DNA from: UBA7803 sp040219135
GTDB taxonomy: Bacteria > Pseudomonadota > Gammaproteobacteria > Pseudomonadales > Azotimanducaceae
Reading direction: 5' to 3'
NCBI GenBank assembly: GCA_040219135.1
Contig: JAVJTA010000017.1
Coordinates: 62,001-126,000 of the forward strand
DNA: 64,000 nucleotides
Position numbers and translations under genes: made by a program
Notes under the pieces: model-generated
Told to the model about the DNA's origin: nothing
Database searches by the model: none
Seen by the model: the letters and a program-made list of their open reading frames with translations, nothing else
Part shown: piece by piece, positions 42,601-51,631 of the stretch
Position numbering within the stretch: the first letter of the stretch is position 1
Layout of the letters: every line of letters begins with the position of its first letter

Positions 42601-43353
42601 ATGAGGACTGACAGGGCCTGGCAGATCTGGGGTTCGAAGGACCCCTATTTCGCGGTGCTGACCCATGACCGCTACCGCGCCGGGCGCCTGGGACCGGAGG
42701 ATCGCAAAGCGTTCTTCGGTTCCGGGCGGGCGCACGTGGACATGGTTCTGCGGGGAGCGGACGCGCTGACGGGCAAAGGCCTGTCGCGCGGCTCGGCGCT
42801 GGATTTCGGCTGCGGCGTCGGACGGCTGGTCATTCCGTTCGCGGAGCAGTTCGACGCCGTCACCGGCATCGACGTGTCGCGCGCCATGCTGGACGAAGCC
42901 GGCGCCAACTGCGCCGAGGCCGGCGCAGACAACGTGACGCTGCTCGCCACCGCCGAGTTCCTCGCCGGAGACCGGCGCGACTACGATCTGCTGCACTCGG
43001 CCCTGGTGTTTCAGCACATCCGGCCGGCGGACGGGGAGCGCCTGCTTGCGAGTCTGGTCGATCGCGTGGCCCCGGGCGGGGTCGTGGCGATCCAGTTCAT
43101 GTTTCATCGGCCGGGGGTGCGCATGGCGTTGACCTGGCTGCGTGACAGGCTGCCGTTCGGCCACGCGCTGGCGCGCTGGCTGCACGGACGGCGGCGGGAG
43201 GTGGCGCCGATGGAAATGAACCCGTACGACATGAACCGCGTGCTGGTGATTCTCGAGCAGCGCGGTTTCGACCGGCTGCGGATGATCGTCAGCCGGGATT
43301 CGGGCATCGGCAGCGTGTTCGTCTTCGGCCATCGCTCACGGGACGGCGGGTGA
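42601..43353 (+). CDS. Class I SAM-dependent methyltransferase
   Basis: A 250-residue methyltransferase. Motif I is ALDFGCGVGRLVIPF, motif II acid is VTGIDVSRAML, and motif III is DLLHSALVFQHI with the usual loop RVAPGGVVAIQF. The C-terminal part has basic helices. The acceptor is unknown. AAAGG lies six bases before the ATG at 42601. The gene follows the amidase by 61 bases that contain the long inverted repeat, and converges on the dikinase-like gene. Confidence 0.86.
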   Translation: MRTDRAWQIWGSKDPYFAVLTHDRYRAGRLGPEDRKAFFGSGRAHVDMVLRGADALTGKGLSRGSALDFGCGVGRLVIPFAEQFDAVTGIDVSRAMLDEAGANCAEAGADNVTLLATAEFLAGDRRDYDLLHSALVFQHIRPADGERLLASLVDRVAPGGVVAIQFMFHRPGVRMALTWLRDRLPFGHALARWLHGRRREVAPMEMNPYDMNRVLVILEQRGFDRLRMIVSRDSGIGSVFVFGHRSRDGG

Positions 43354-43418
43354 GCCGAAGCCGGGGCCGCGTTTCGGTTGCTTGAGCGGGCGCTCCCGCG
43401 GGGCGAGCGGCGACGATC

Positions 43419-46313
43419 TCACTGCGGCCACGCTTCTGTGGCGACGACGGTCCGGGGTTCGGATGGCTTGTCGGGCAGCAGACGCCGCACGAGCTGATTC
43501 GCCCGGGCCGGGCCCCGCTCCACCAGCGGTCGGATCTGGAACAGCGTCAGGCGCCCGTCGACGAAGCCGAACTCGATGTCCCAGGGCCGGGGCTGCCCGT
43601 CAGCGTCCAGTGCCGGCGCGTACTTCTCCGCCACTTCCAACGCCAGTGTGCGCAGCTGCTGCTGCTCGTCGGGCGCCAGCACGGGCCCGTCGGGCGCCGG
43701 TATCCAGGCGATGCCGCCACGCTCCGCAAGCTGGCGCTGGTAGGGGGTCTTGGCCTCGGACACCAGCTGGCTGCTGCCGTCCGGGGTGAGTACCAGCGTG
43801 GCGGCGGCTTCGCCGGCCACGGCGCCGCCGACCCCCCAGGCGGTGGACACCGTGAGGCCCGGGGACCCGGGCGCGATCAGGTTGGCGGTGACGAGCACGC
43901 CCGACTTGGTCGACGGCACGCTCAGCATCAGCAGGACGGAGGCATAGACGTCCGCCGGGTTGTCGAGAAGATTCGAGCGCCAGGCGATGGCCCGCGGGCT
44001 CAGCACCGAAGCCCAGACCCGCGGAATGGCGCGCACCTGAGCCTCCAACCCGACCACGTTCGGCACGGTCTCCGACAGGCCCGCGCCGGTGAACTCCGGC
44101 AGATCCTCCACGTTGGTGTCGGAGCGCACGAAGACGCCCACGTCGTCGCTGCCGAACTGCGCCCGCATGAGCGATCTGAGCGCATCGGCCTGCTGGAACT
44201 CGAGCTGGGCGATGCGCGCGCGCACGGCCGCGAGGCGCGAGTTCAGCTCCGCCTCGTCGATGGCTCCGGCGCGGAAGTCGCGATAGGCCAGTTCCAGTTC
44301 GCTGCGGATATTCCCATCCCCGCGCGCCGTGTACCGGGCGAACAGGCCGAACGGGATCGCGATGGCGGGCGCGACGCGGCCCGGGAACAGCCGGTTGAGT
44401 TCGCCCAGGTTGGCCGCCTTCGGGCCGACGACCCTGCCCGACAGCTCCCGGCGCAGTTCCGCAATGGGCAGCAGCCGGGTCACGCTGAGATCCGGTGGCG
44501 GGACGCGCAGGCGCGTCGTGGCGTGGCGTGGATCGGGCTGCGCCAGCAGCTCGCCGACCAGCGGCGCGGCGCGCGATGCTTCGAGCAACGCCACGGAGCC
44601 GTCCGACCCGACCGCAAGCAGCACCTGCTCGCCGGCGAACTGGGTCAGCAGCGGAACGTTGTTCTCCGCTATGGCCACGTTGGGAATGCCGAAGTTGCGG
44701 GCAAGCAGCTGCACGTGGGACAGCGGACTGCCTTCGCCCAGGGTGAGGATGCCGGCCACCGGGGGCAGCTCCGCGGCCGTTTCCGGCAGCACCACGATCT
44801 CATCCCGGCCGAGGCTCGCGACGTCGTCGCCGGGGCCGAGAATGCGCAGCGGGCCGCTGGCATAGCCGGCGTTCAGACCGATCACCGAGCTGCCGGCGCG
44901 GCCGAACAGGTCCACAGCCACGCCCGAAAGCTGCTGCAGATCCGCCGCCAGCGTCTGGATCAGGCCGGCGAGAGGGAACAGCGCCGAACTGCGCAGGGTA
45001 TCGTCCACGAACCGGGCCGCTCGCGGATCGAGCGCCGTGTAGCGCGCCAGCGGTTCGGCGAAGGCATGGCGCACGGCGCCCACACCCCACTGGGGTACGC
45101 GCTGGAGCAGCCGGACGAACTCCCGATAGTGCGCGAACGACCAGGTTTCGGCGCCGGGATCCGGCATGGCGACGGCGGCAGCCGCAAGCTCGCCCGGCGA
45201 TACCAGGCCAACGCCGTAGGCGGCGCGGATTAGATCCATGGCGCGCTCCGCGGCCGCGGCGCGGTTCGCCGGCCGGGTCCGCGCGCGCTCCGCGGCCAGC
45301 AGTTCCGATTCGATCTCGGCAAGCAGATCGAACAGGGTGAGCCGCACCTGGGTGCTGGCGGTGGTCGAGATGACGTCGCGCACGCGCGCCAGCAGCGTGC
45401 CGGTCACGACCGGCGCGTCCGCGCCGAGGTCCAGCGCGGTGAGCGCCTCACGCCCCCGTGGACCCGATCGCAGTCGGGTCAGCAGCGCTTCGATGCGGGC
45501 CTGACGTTGCTGCGGCGAGAACAGCGCATCCAGCGCCTCGGCAATGGCGGTCGCTGCCGCCGCGGCCGACTCGTCCGCCTGCCCGTCTGCCCAGCGCCGG
45601 ACCTTGGCGGCGGATCGGACGGTAGGGGTGTTGTGGATCTCGTTGCGCAGAGGTTCGGCGGAGGGGTGGGCCTCTGCCAGACTCTGAACGGCGCGGCGCA
45701 CGTCGCGGGTGGCCTCGCCGTCGGCCCCGTGGGGAACGACCCGCACGGTTTCCCGGGCGAGCAGAAAGTGATCGGTCAGCCAGGCCGGGTCGGCGAGCAG
45801 CTGCAGCAGCAGGCTGCGACCCGCGTACTCCTCGTCCTGCGCCTGGGTGCGCCCGCGGTAGTCGACGGCTCGGCGCAGCACCCAGCCGTCGTCGATGTCG
45901 GTCAGGTAGCGCTCGAGGGACAGCTCGCGCATGCGTTGCTGGCGCGCGTCCGCGTCGAAGAATTCATCCCAGGACAACGCGGTAAAGATGGTGCCGACGC
46001 GAAAGCCCAGAGCGGCCAGTGTCTCCCGTTCTTCGGAATACTGGGCGTGCTGGTGGCCGCCGCCGTGCTCGCGGCAGGCGAGGGCCTGGGGCGGCAGCAC
46101 GACGCCGTCGTTGCAGAACCAGCGGATGCGCTGGTAGGGGCCGCGGGGATTCGCCGCCATGCGCGCGACGATGCGGCGCGCTTCGACGATCGTCTCCGGC
46201 GGCGGTGAGTCGGTGGGGGCGGCGGCCGGAGACGTGCTCCAATCCACAAATCCTGCCGTGAGCACCAGCGATGTGAGCAGGATCCTGTGTCTACGCCCGA
46301 ACTTTTCGTGCAT
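43419..46313 (-). CDS. Exported PEP-synthase/glucan-water-dikinase-like protein
   Basis: A ~964-residue protein from ATG at 46313. A basic n-region, hydrophobic core (ILLTSLVLTAGFV) and STSPAAA form a likely signal peptide. Residues ~30-500 are helical and unassigned. The phosphohistidine mobile domain follows (GSPLSHVQLLARNFGIP, His533), then a C-terminal PPDK_N ATP-grasp domain (VVGPKAANLGEL, FVRSDTNVEDLPEFTGAG, WDIEFGFVDGRLTLFQIRPL). His-domain before ATP-grasp is the order of glucan/phosphoglucan water dikinases, the reverse of PEP synthase; no PEP/pyruvate barrel is present. The exported ATP-dependent fold is odd and is discussed in the findings. The start is not marked by a strong ribosome site. 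Confidence 0.8.
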   Translation of the reverse strand: MHEKFGRRHRILLTSLVLTAGFVDWSTSPAAAPTDSPPPETIVEARRIVARMAANPRGPYQRIRWFCNDGVVLPPQALACREHGGGHQHAQYSEERETLAALGFRVGTIFTALSWDEFFDADARQQRMRELSLERYLTDIDDGWVLRRAVDYRGRTQAQDEEYAGRSLLLQLLADPAWLTDHFLLARETVRVVPHGADGEATRDVRRAVQSLAEAHPSAEPLRNEIHNTPTVRSAAKVRRWADGQADESAAAAATAIAEALDALFSPQQRQARIEALLTRLRSGPRGREALTALDLGADAPVVTGTLLARVRDVISTTASTQVRLTLFDLLAEIESELLAAERARTRPANRAAAAERAMDLIRAAYGVGLVSPGELAAAAVAMPDPGAETWSFAHYREFVRLLQRVPQWGVGAVRHAFAEPLARYTALDPRAARFVDDTLRSSALFPLAGLIQTLAADLQQLSGVAVDLFGRAGSSVIGLNAGYASGPLRILGPGDDVASLGRDEIVVLPETAAELPPVAGILTLGEGSPLSHVQLLARNFGIPNVAIAENNVPLLTQFAGEQVLLAVGSDGSVALLEASRAAPLVGELLAQPDPRHATTRLRVPPPDLSVTRLLPIAELRRELSGRVVGPKAANLGELNRLFPGRVAPAIAIPFGLFARYTARGDGNIRSELELAYRDFRAGAIDEAELNSRLAAVRARIAQLEFQQADALRSLMRAQFGSDDVGVFVRSDTNVEDLPEFTGAGLSETVPNVVGLEAQVRAIPRVWASVLSPRAIAWRSNLLDNPADVYASVLLMLSVPSTKSGVLVTANLIAPGSPGLTVSTAWGVGGAVAGEAAATLVLTPDGSSQLVSEAKTPYQRQLAERGGIAWIPAPDGPVLAPDEQQQLRTLALEVAEKYAPALDADGQPRPWDIEFGFVDGRLTLFQIRPLVERGPARANQLVRRLLPDKPSEPRTVVATEAWPQ

Positions 46314-46359
46314 GCTTGGCCGGTCAAATTTCGCCCGAGCGGTGAACCTCAGGACTGCC

Positions 46360-47748
46360 TTGACCAGCGTACCCATCTCGCTTTCGCCGTTCGAGCGATT
46401 TCTGCGACTGTTCGCCAACGTCCAACCCAGGGAAGGGACGACGGCATGCCTTCTCATTGCCAACATCTTTCTCATCCTCGCGGCGTACTACCTGATCAAG
46501 CCGGTCCGTGAGGGATGGCTGGCGATCAGCATGCTCAAAGGCTTCACCTCGATCGAGGTGAAAGCCTACTCGGCGTTCGGCCAGAGCCTGTTCCTGCTGC
46601 TGGTGATGCCGGTCTACGCCCACCTGGCGGCAACCTGGACGCGGCGCCAGCTGATCATCCGCGTCGGCGCGTTCTTCGCGGCGCTGCTCGGTTGTTTCTG
46701 GCTGGCCCAGCCCGGCATCGTCATGGATCAGGTGCCGTATGCCGGAGTGGTCTTCTACCTGTTCGTCGGGGTTTTCAGCGTCACCCTGGTGGCGCAGTTC
46801 TGGTCTTTCGCGTCGGATCTTTACGGGGCCGAAAAGGGCAAGCGGTTGTTCCCGCTGGTGGCCGTCGGTGCCTCGGCCGGTGCCGTGGTCGGCTCGTGGA
46901 TGGGCGAGCGGCTGATCCGGTCTCAGGTGGTCGATGCCTTCGATCTGATCCTCTGCGCGCTGCTGCCGCTGGGTGCCGCTATCGCGCTCGCTGCCTGGTC
47001 GGATCGACGCGGCGCGTCGGGACAACCCGGCGAGCGCACCGTCAGCCGCTGGCAGGAACCGGCGGCGCCCGACGGCGACGGTCCCTATGGTCTGATCGCC
47101 CGCTACCGCTACCTCAGCGCGACTGCCGCCATGACGCTGGTGTTCAGCTGGGTCGTCGCGAGCGGCGACAACATCCTGTTCGGGTTCGTGCAGCAGATGC
47201 TGCAGGAACGATTCGCCAGCGAGGGGATCGGCTCGGCCAGCTACCAGACGCTGCTGAATGCGGCGACCACGGCCTTCTACGGCAACCTCTACTTCTGGAT
47301 CAACCTGATGGGGCTGCTGCTGCAGGCGTTCGTGGTGTCGCGGATTCTCCGCTATGCCGGGTTCGGCTCGCTGATCCTGGCCACACCCATCGTATCGCTG
47401 ACCGCCTACGCGTCGATGTTGTTCGTTCCTCTGCTCGGTCTGATCAAGGTGATGAAGATCGCAGAAAACTCGAGCAACTATTCGGTGAACAACACGGCAC
47501 GACACATACTCTGGTTGCCGACCACCAAGCAGATGCTCTACCAGGCCAAGCCGGCCATCGACACGCTGTTCGTCCGCCTCGGCGACGGCATGGCGGCAAT
47601 GACCGTTCTGCTCGGCACCCGGGTGTTTTCCCTGAGCATCGTTGGTTTCGTCGCGATCAACATCGTGCTGGTCCTGGCCTGGCTGGGGATCGCGATCTAT
47701 CTGAAGCAAGAGCACAAACGCTGGAGTATCCATGGTCCCCGCACCTGA
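46360..47748 (+). CDS. NTP/NDP exchange-type (Npt/Tlc-like) MFS transporter
   Basis: A ~462-residue membrane protein with about 11-12 helices. SPFERFLRLFANVQPREGTTACLLIANIF and the helix ending YYLIKPVREGW match nucleotide (ATP/ADP) translocase-like proteins found in intracellular bacteria and also in free-living ones. Start is uncertain: TTG at 46360 has AGGA five bases upstream; GTG at 46342 and ATG at 46312 are alternatives, the last sharing bases with the start of the divergent dikinase-like gene. Its end overlaps the beta-lactamase-like gene by 17 bases. Confidence 0.8.
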   Translation: MTSVPISLSPFERFLRLFANVQPREGTTACLLIANIFLILAAYYLIKPVREGWLAISMLKGFTSIEVKAYSAFGQSLFLLLVMPVYAHLAATWTRRQLIIRVGAFFAALLGCFWLAQPGIVMDQVPYAGVVFYLFVGVFSVTLVAQFWSFASDLYGAEKGKRLFPLVAVGASAGAVVGSWMGERLIRSQVVDAFDLILCALLPLGAAIALAAWSDRRGASGQPGERTVSRWQEPAAPDGDGPYGLIARYRYLSATAAMTLVFSWVVASGDNILFGFVQQMLQERFASEGIGSASYQTLLNAATTAFYGNLYFWINLMGLLLQAFVVSRILRYAGFGSLILATPIVSLTAYASMLFVPLLGLIKVMKIAENSSNYSVNNTARHILWLPTTKQMLYQAKPAIDTLFVRLGDGMAAMTVLLGTRVFSLSIVGFVAINIVLVLAWLGIAIYLKQEHKRWSIHGPRT

Positions 47749-48760
47749 AAGATCGCGCCTGCGGTTCACACTGCGTCTGCGGTCTGCCTCGTCCTCGATC
47801 GGTTGCGTACTGGTTCTGGTTCTCGCCTGGCTTCTTCATCCCTTCCCCGCCTCCGCCGATGGTCCGGTCTTCGAGGACGGCGACGACCTGACCGCACTGA
47901 ACAGTCGCCGGGTGCCGCACAAGCCGGCGGACTGGGCGCCGCTGTACCAGCGGGTCGACAAGGAGCTGCAGCACAAGCTGGACGTCGAGGTGGCGTCGCA
48001 TCGCCGCTGGCAGCAGCTGGTCGATCAGCACCGGCTCGGCCTGTGCGTGGTCGATCTCAACTCGTCACCTCCGCGGTTCGCCCGGGTCAACGGCAACGAG
48101 ATGATGTATGCGGCGAGCCTGCCGAAAATCGCGATCCTGCTCGGTGCCTATGCTGCCTTCGAGGACGGCAGCCTCGAGGAGAAGCCCGAGTACAAGGACG
48201 ACCTCGATCAGATGATCCGGGTATCGAGCAACGACGCGGCCACCCGCATGATCGATGCGGTTGGCATGCGCAAGATCAATGCCACGCTGCGCGATCCCGC
48301 CTTCGGGCTCTATGACGAGTCCCGCGGCGGCGGGCTCTGGGTCGGCAAACGCTATGCGAAGGCCGGGCCGCGGGTGGGGGACCCGATGCACGGAATCTCC
48401 CATGGCGCGACCCCGACCCAGGTCTGCCGGTTCTACTATCTGCTGGCGACCGGCAAGCTGATCAGCTCGGAGCGTTCCCGGCAGATGCTCTCGCACCTGC
48501 AGGATCCGGGGCTGCACCACAAGTTCGTCGCCGAGCTCGACGTGCTCGCACCCAATGCCAGGACCTATCGCAAGTCCGGTACCTGGCGCGACTTTCATTC
48601 CGACTCGGTGCTGGTCCGCGGCACCGAGTGGCGCAACTACATTCTCGTCGGGCTGGTACAGGCCGACGACGGCGGCAAGCTGTTGCGCGAGATCCTGCGG
48701 TCGATCGAAGGGATTCTGCAACCGACCGACTGGGAGGGCGCGCTGCCGGTCAGTGGCTAG
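47732..48760 (+). CDS. Exported class A beta-lactamase-like serine hydrolase
   Basis: A 342-residue protein with an N-terminal signal or anchor (hydrophobic ~22-38, ASADG cleavage site). Active-site motifs of class A beta-lactamases/PBP-like hydrolases are present: Ser129-x-x-Lys132 (AASLPKIAIL), Ser165-x-Asn167 (VSSNDAAT) and Lys281-Ser-Gly (RKSGTW). The Omega-loop Glu166-type motif is not evident, so it need not be an antibiotic-resistance enzyme; peptidoglycan or ester hydrolysis is as likely. TGGAG precedes the ATG, which lies inside the end of the transporter gene. Confidence 0.86.
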   Translation: MVPAPERSRLRFTLRLRSASSSIGCVLVLVLAWLLHPFPASADGPVFEDGDDLTALNSRRVPHKPADWAPLYQRVDKELQHKLDVEVASHRRWQQLVDQHRLGLCVVDLNSSPPRFARVNGNEMMYAASLPKIAILLGAYAAFEDGSLEEKPEYKDDLDQMIRVSSNDAATRMIDAVGMRKINATLRDPAFGLYDESRGGGLWVGKRYAKAGPRVGDPMHGISHGATPTQVCRFYYLLATGKLISSERSRQMLSHLQDPGLHHKFVAELDVLAPNARTYRKSGTWRDFHSDSVLVRGTEWRNYILVGLVQADDGGKLLREILRSIEGILQPTDWEGALPVSG

Positions 48761-48780
48761 TGTACTGCGCAGATCGCGCG

Positions 48781-49995
48781 TCAAGCGCGCGCGCTGACCG
48801 GCAGCGTCTCGTAGCGATGCCAGCCGGGCATGCGCTGGAGCTCGAGCTGCGACGGTTCCACCGCCAGACGCAGGTCGGGGAAGCGCTTCAGCAGGTTGCG
48901 CAGCGCGAGTCGGGTCTCGGCACGTGCCAGGTGCGCGCCCAGACAGAAATGCACGCCATGGCCGAAGCCGAGGTGCCGGTTCGGCGTGCGGCCGATGTCG
49001 AAACGCAGCGGGTCGTCGAACACCCGTGGATCGTGATTTGCCGCCGCGAGCAGGGGCATGATCGGTTTGCCTCTGGGAATCGTCACGCCGTGCAGCGTGA
49101 TGTCCTCCATGGCGTAGTTCAGTTTGGTGCTCTGCACCGGTCCGCGGTGGCGCAGGATCTCTTCCACTGCGGAGTCGATCAGGGTCGGATCGGCGCGCAG
49201 CCTCTCGAGCTGGTCCGGATGCTGCAGCAGGGTCAGGACGCCGTTGGTGATCAGGTGCACGGTGGTCTCGAAGCCGGCGACGATCAGCAGAAACACCATG
49301 CCGACCAGCTCGTCCTCGCTCAGCCGATCACCGTCGTCTTCCGCCTGGATCAGGCCGGTGAGGATGTCGTCGCCGGGGTTGTCACGCTTCTCCCGGATCA
49401 GGTCGCGCACGAAATTCACGGTGCGCGGAAGATCCAGGAACAGGGTGCGCAGCATGCGCAGACCGCTGAAGCCCCGGGTCACGACCCCCATGGACTTCTG
49501 AAACGCTGGCATCGCCTCGGCGGATACGCCCATCATGGCGGCGATCATGCGCACCGGAATCGGCAGTGCGTAGCGCGCCTGCAGGTCGAACTCGCCGGCG
49601 TCTTCCAGGTCGTCGAGCAGTTCACGCGAGTAGCGGTCAATGCGCTCCTCGAGGTCGGCGATGGCCTGGGGACGGAAGCCACGCCGGACCAGTTCGCGCA
49701 GCCGGCGGTGGTTCGGATCGTCCTCCTGGATCATGCTCTCGGCCATCGGTTTCAGCGACGCAGGGATGGGAAACGGGAACCGCCTGCCGCCGGTCACCGT
49801 AGTGCGGTTGCGCAGCACCCGCGGGTTTTTCAGAAGACTGGCGCAGTCGTCGTAGCGGGCCACGGTGTAAACCGTCATCACACTGATCTTCGCCCGATGT
49901 ACCGGCCGTTCCTCACGGATGCGGTCGTACCACGCGTACTTGTCGGCCATGAAGTCCGGGGACAGCAGATTTACCGGGCGGGATAGATCGATCAC
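48781..49995 (-). CDS. Cytochrome P450
   Basis: A ~404-residue soluble P450. The I-helix is LIVAGFETTVHLI, the K-helix EEILRHRG, the heme loop FGHGVHFCLGAHLARAE. The family cannot be named from memory. GTG at 49995 begins the natural N-terminus (VIDLSRPVNLLSPDF); ATG at 50028 would add 11 residues. Divergent from the enoyl-CoA hydratase at 50153, with an inverted repeat (50090-50108) between them. This is the third P450 in the window. Confidence 0.88.
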   Translation of the reverse strand: MIDLSRPVNLLSPDFMADKYAWYDRIREERPVHRAKISVMTVYTVARYDDCASLLKNPRVLRNRTTVTGGRRFPFPIPASLKPMAESMIQEDDPNHRRLRELVRRGFRPQAIADLEERIDRYSRELLDDLEDAGEFDLQARYALPIPVRMIAAMMGVSAEAMPAFQKSMGVVTRGFSGLRMLRTLFLDLPRTVNFVRDLIREKRDNPGDDILTGLIQAEDDGDRLSEDELVGMVFLLIVAGFETTVHLITNGVLTLLQHPDQLERLRADPTLIDSAVEEILRHRGPVQSTKLNYAMEDITLHGVTIPRGKPIMPLLAAANHDPRVFDDPLRFDIGRTPNRHLGFGHGVHFCLGAHLARAETRLALRNLLKRFPDLRLAVEPSQLELQRMPGWHRYETLPVSARA

Positions 49996-50089
49996 GGTGG
50001 CTGTTCCTCGGACGCTGATGGCCAGCATGCCTCATGGGGCGCGTCGCGGCGACTCGTCGGAGGCTGCCACCGGGATGGTTGCATCATAA

Positions 50090-50108
50090 AACTCTGACGG
50101 CTAGAGTT
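50090..50108. promoter_or_regulatory. Inverted repeat in the P450/enoyl-CoA hydratase divergent region
   Basis: AACTCT (50090-50095) and AGAGTT (50103-50108) form a perfect 6-bp inverted repeat with a 7-base spacer, 45 bases before the hydratase ATG and 95 from the P450 start. Size and position suit a dimeric repressor such as a TetR- or MarR-type protein; no regulator gene is adjacent. Confidence 0.45.
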
Positions 50109-50152
50109 CGACGGGCCGGAAACGACCGGCGACGGTCAGCACAGGGGGCACC

Positions 50153-50986
50153 ATGGGCCGAATCGAGACCGGGACCGACGAACTGCTGCTGGACCTGGAT
50201 GCCGGGATCGCGACGATCACCCTGAACCGGCCGGCGAAACGCAACGCGCTCTCCGATCACCTGACCCCGGCCTTGCGCCAGGCGCTGCTCGACCTCGATG
50301 GCCGCAGCGACGTGCGCTGTCTCGTCATAACCGGTGCCGGGCGCGCGTTCTGTGCCGGCGGCGACGTTTCCGGAATGGGCAGCAACCGGCGCAGCGAGCC
50401 GGCGCCGGCGGCACCCAGGCCGACTCTGGACGACGCCATCACGACGCTGCGCCACAAGCAGGAAACGCTGACCCTGCGCCTGCACGAATTCTCCAAGCCG
50501 ACCATCGCCGCGCTGCCCGGTCCGGCCGCCGGCGCCGGGCTGTCGATCGCGCTCGCCTGCGACCTGCGGATCGCCGCGGACTCGGCGTTTCTGACGACGG
50601 CGTTCCGCAACATCGGCCTGTCCGGCGACTACGGCGCGAGCTGGTTCCTCACCCGGCTGGTGGGACCAGCCAGGGCCCGGGAGCTGTTCTACACCGGCCG
50701 CCGGGTGGAAGCCGCGGAAGCGCTGGCGCTCGGGCTGGTCAACGAGGTCGTGCCCTTCGACGCCCTCGCCGCGCGCACTCGGGAACTGGCGGCACAGATC
50801 GCGGCGGGGCCGCCGGTGGCGCAGCGCTACATGAAGGAGAATCTCAACCGGGCGCTGCAGGGCGATCTACGCACCTGCCTGGCCATGGAGGCGGACCGCA
50901 TGGTCCGATGCACCCGCACCGAGGACCATCGCGAAGCGGTGGCCGCGTTTCTCGCGAAACGGCCCCCCGAGTTCAAAGGCGTCTGA
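50153..50986 (+). CDS. Enoyl-CoA hydratase/isomerase family protein
   Basis: A 277-residue crotonase. LNRPAKRNALSD, ITGAGRAFCAGGDVSGMG and ALPGPAAGAGLSIALACDLRIA hold both oxyanion-hole segments; NIGLSGDYGASWFL covers the segment that usually has a catalytic acid. Probably beta-oxidation of an acyl- or ring-CoA. First of a four-gene same-strand group (50153-53120) with an HCCA isomerase, a second crotonase and an SDR. Confidence 0.91.
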   Translation: MGRIETGTDELLLDLDAGIATITLNRPAKRNALSDHLTPALRQALLDLDGRSDVRCLVITGAGRAFCAGGDVSGMGSNRRSEPAPAAPRPTLDDAITTLRHKQETLTLRLHEFSKPTIAALPGPAAGAGLSIALACDLRIAADSAFLTTAFRNIGLSGDYGASWFLTRLVGPARARELFYTGRRVEAAEALALGLVNEVVPFDALAARTRELAAQIAAGPPVAQRYMKENLNRALQGDLRTCLAMEADRMVRCTRTEDHREAVAAFLAKRPPEFKGV

Positions 50987-51010
50987 CCCAGTGATTGCAG
51001 GAGACCGATC

Positions 51011-51631
51011 ATGACCGTGTCCGTCGAGTTCCACTTCGATTTCGGCAGCCCCAATGCGTATCTCAGCCATCGGGTGATTCCCGCCATCGAGGCGCGGACC
51101 GGGGTGAAATTCGACTACGTGCCGATCCTGCTCGGCGGAATCTTCAAGGCCACCAACAACACCTCGCCGGCGGTGTCGCTGAAGGGAATCCGCAACAAGG
51201 GCGAGTATCAGGCGCTGGAGACCCGGCGTTTTCTGAAGGCGCACGGCATCACCGACTACAAGCAGAACCCGCACTTCCCGGTGAATACTCTGCAGCTCAT
51301 GCGGGGCGCCATCGTCGCCCAGCGCGAAGGCTGCTTCGAACGCTACGTCGACGAGGTCTACCGGCACATGTGGTCGGAGCCGAAGAAGATGGACGAGCCC
51401 GAGGTGTTCGCGGCAGCGCTGGCGGAATCCGAGCTGCCGGTGGAGACGATCATGGCCGGGATCCAGGATCCCGAAATCAAGGCGAAGCTGGTCGCCAACA
51501 CCGAGGACTCGGTGGCGCGGGGCGTGTTCGGCTCGCCGAGCTTCTTCGTCGGCGAGGCGCTGTTCTTCGGCAAGGACAAGCTGCGTGACGTCGAGGAGGA
51601 GATCGTCCGGCAGCAGCGGGGGGCGGCATGA
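51011..51631 (+). CDS. 2-hydroxychromene-2-carboxylate isomerase family (DsbA-fold)
   Basis: A 206-residue protein starting VEFHFDFGSPNAYLSHRVIP with a Ser in the position of the active-site Ser/Cys of the GST-kappa/HCCA isomerase fold, then KNPHFPVNTLQLMRG-type and FGSPSFFVGEALFFGKDKL C-terminal motifs. NahD-type enzymes use glutathione to isomerise hydroxychromene carboxylate in naphthalene breakdown; substrate here is unknown. Its stop overlaps the next ATG (ATGA at 51628). Confidence 0.88.
   Translation: MTVSVEFHFDFGSPNAYLSHRVIPAIEARTGVKFDYVPILLGGIFKATNNTSPAVSLKGIRNKGEYQALETRRFLKAHGITDYKQNPHFPVNTLQLMRGAIVAQREGCFERYVDEVYRHMWSEPKKMDEPEVFAAALAESELPVETIMAGIQDPEIKAKLVANTEDSVARGVFGSPSFFVGEALFFGKDKLRDVEEEIVRQQRGAA

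Noticed and set aside
43355..43399. Hairpins after the methyltransferase gene (CCGAA/TTCGG and GCGGG/CCCGC)
   Set aside because: Stems are five bases with no T-run; expected by chance in such GC-rich DNA.
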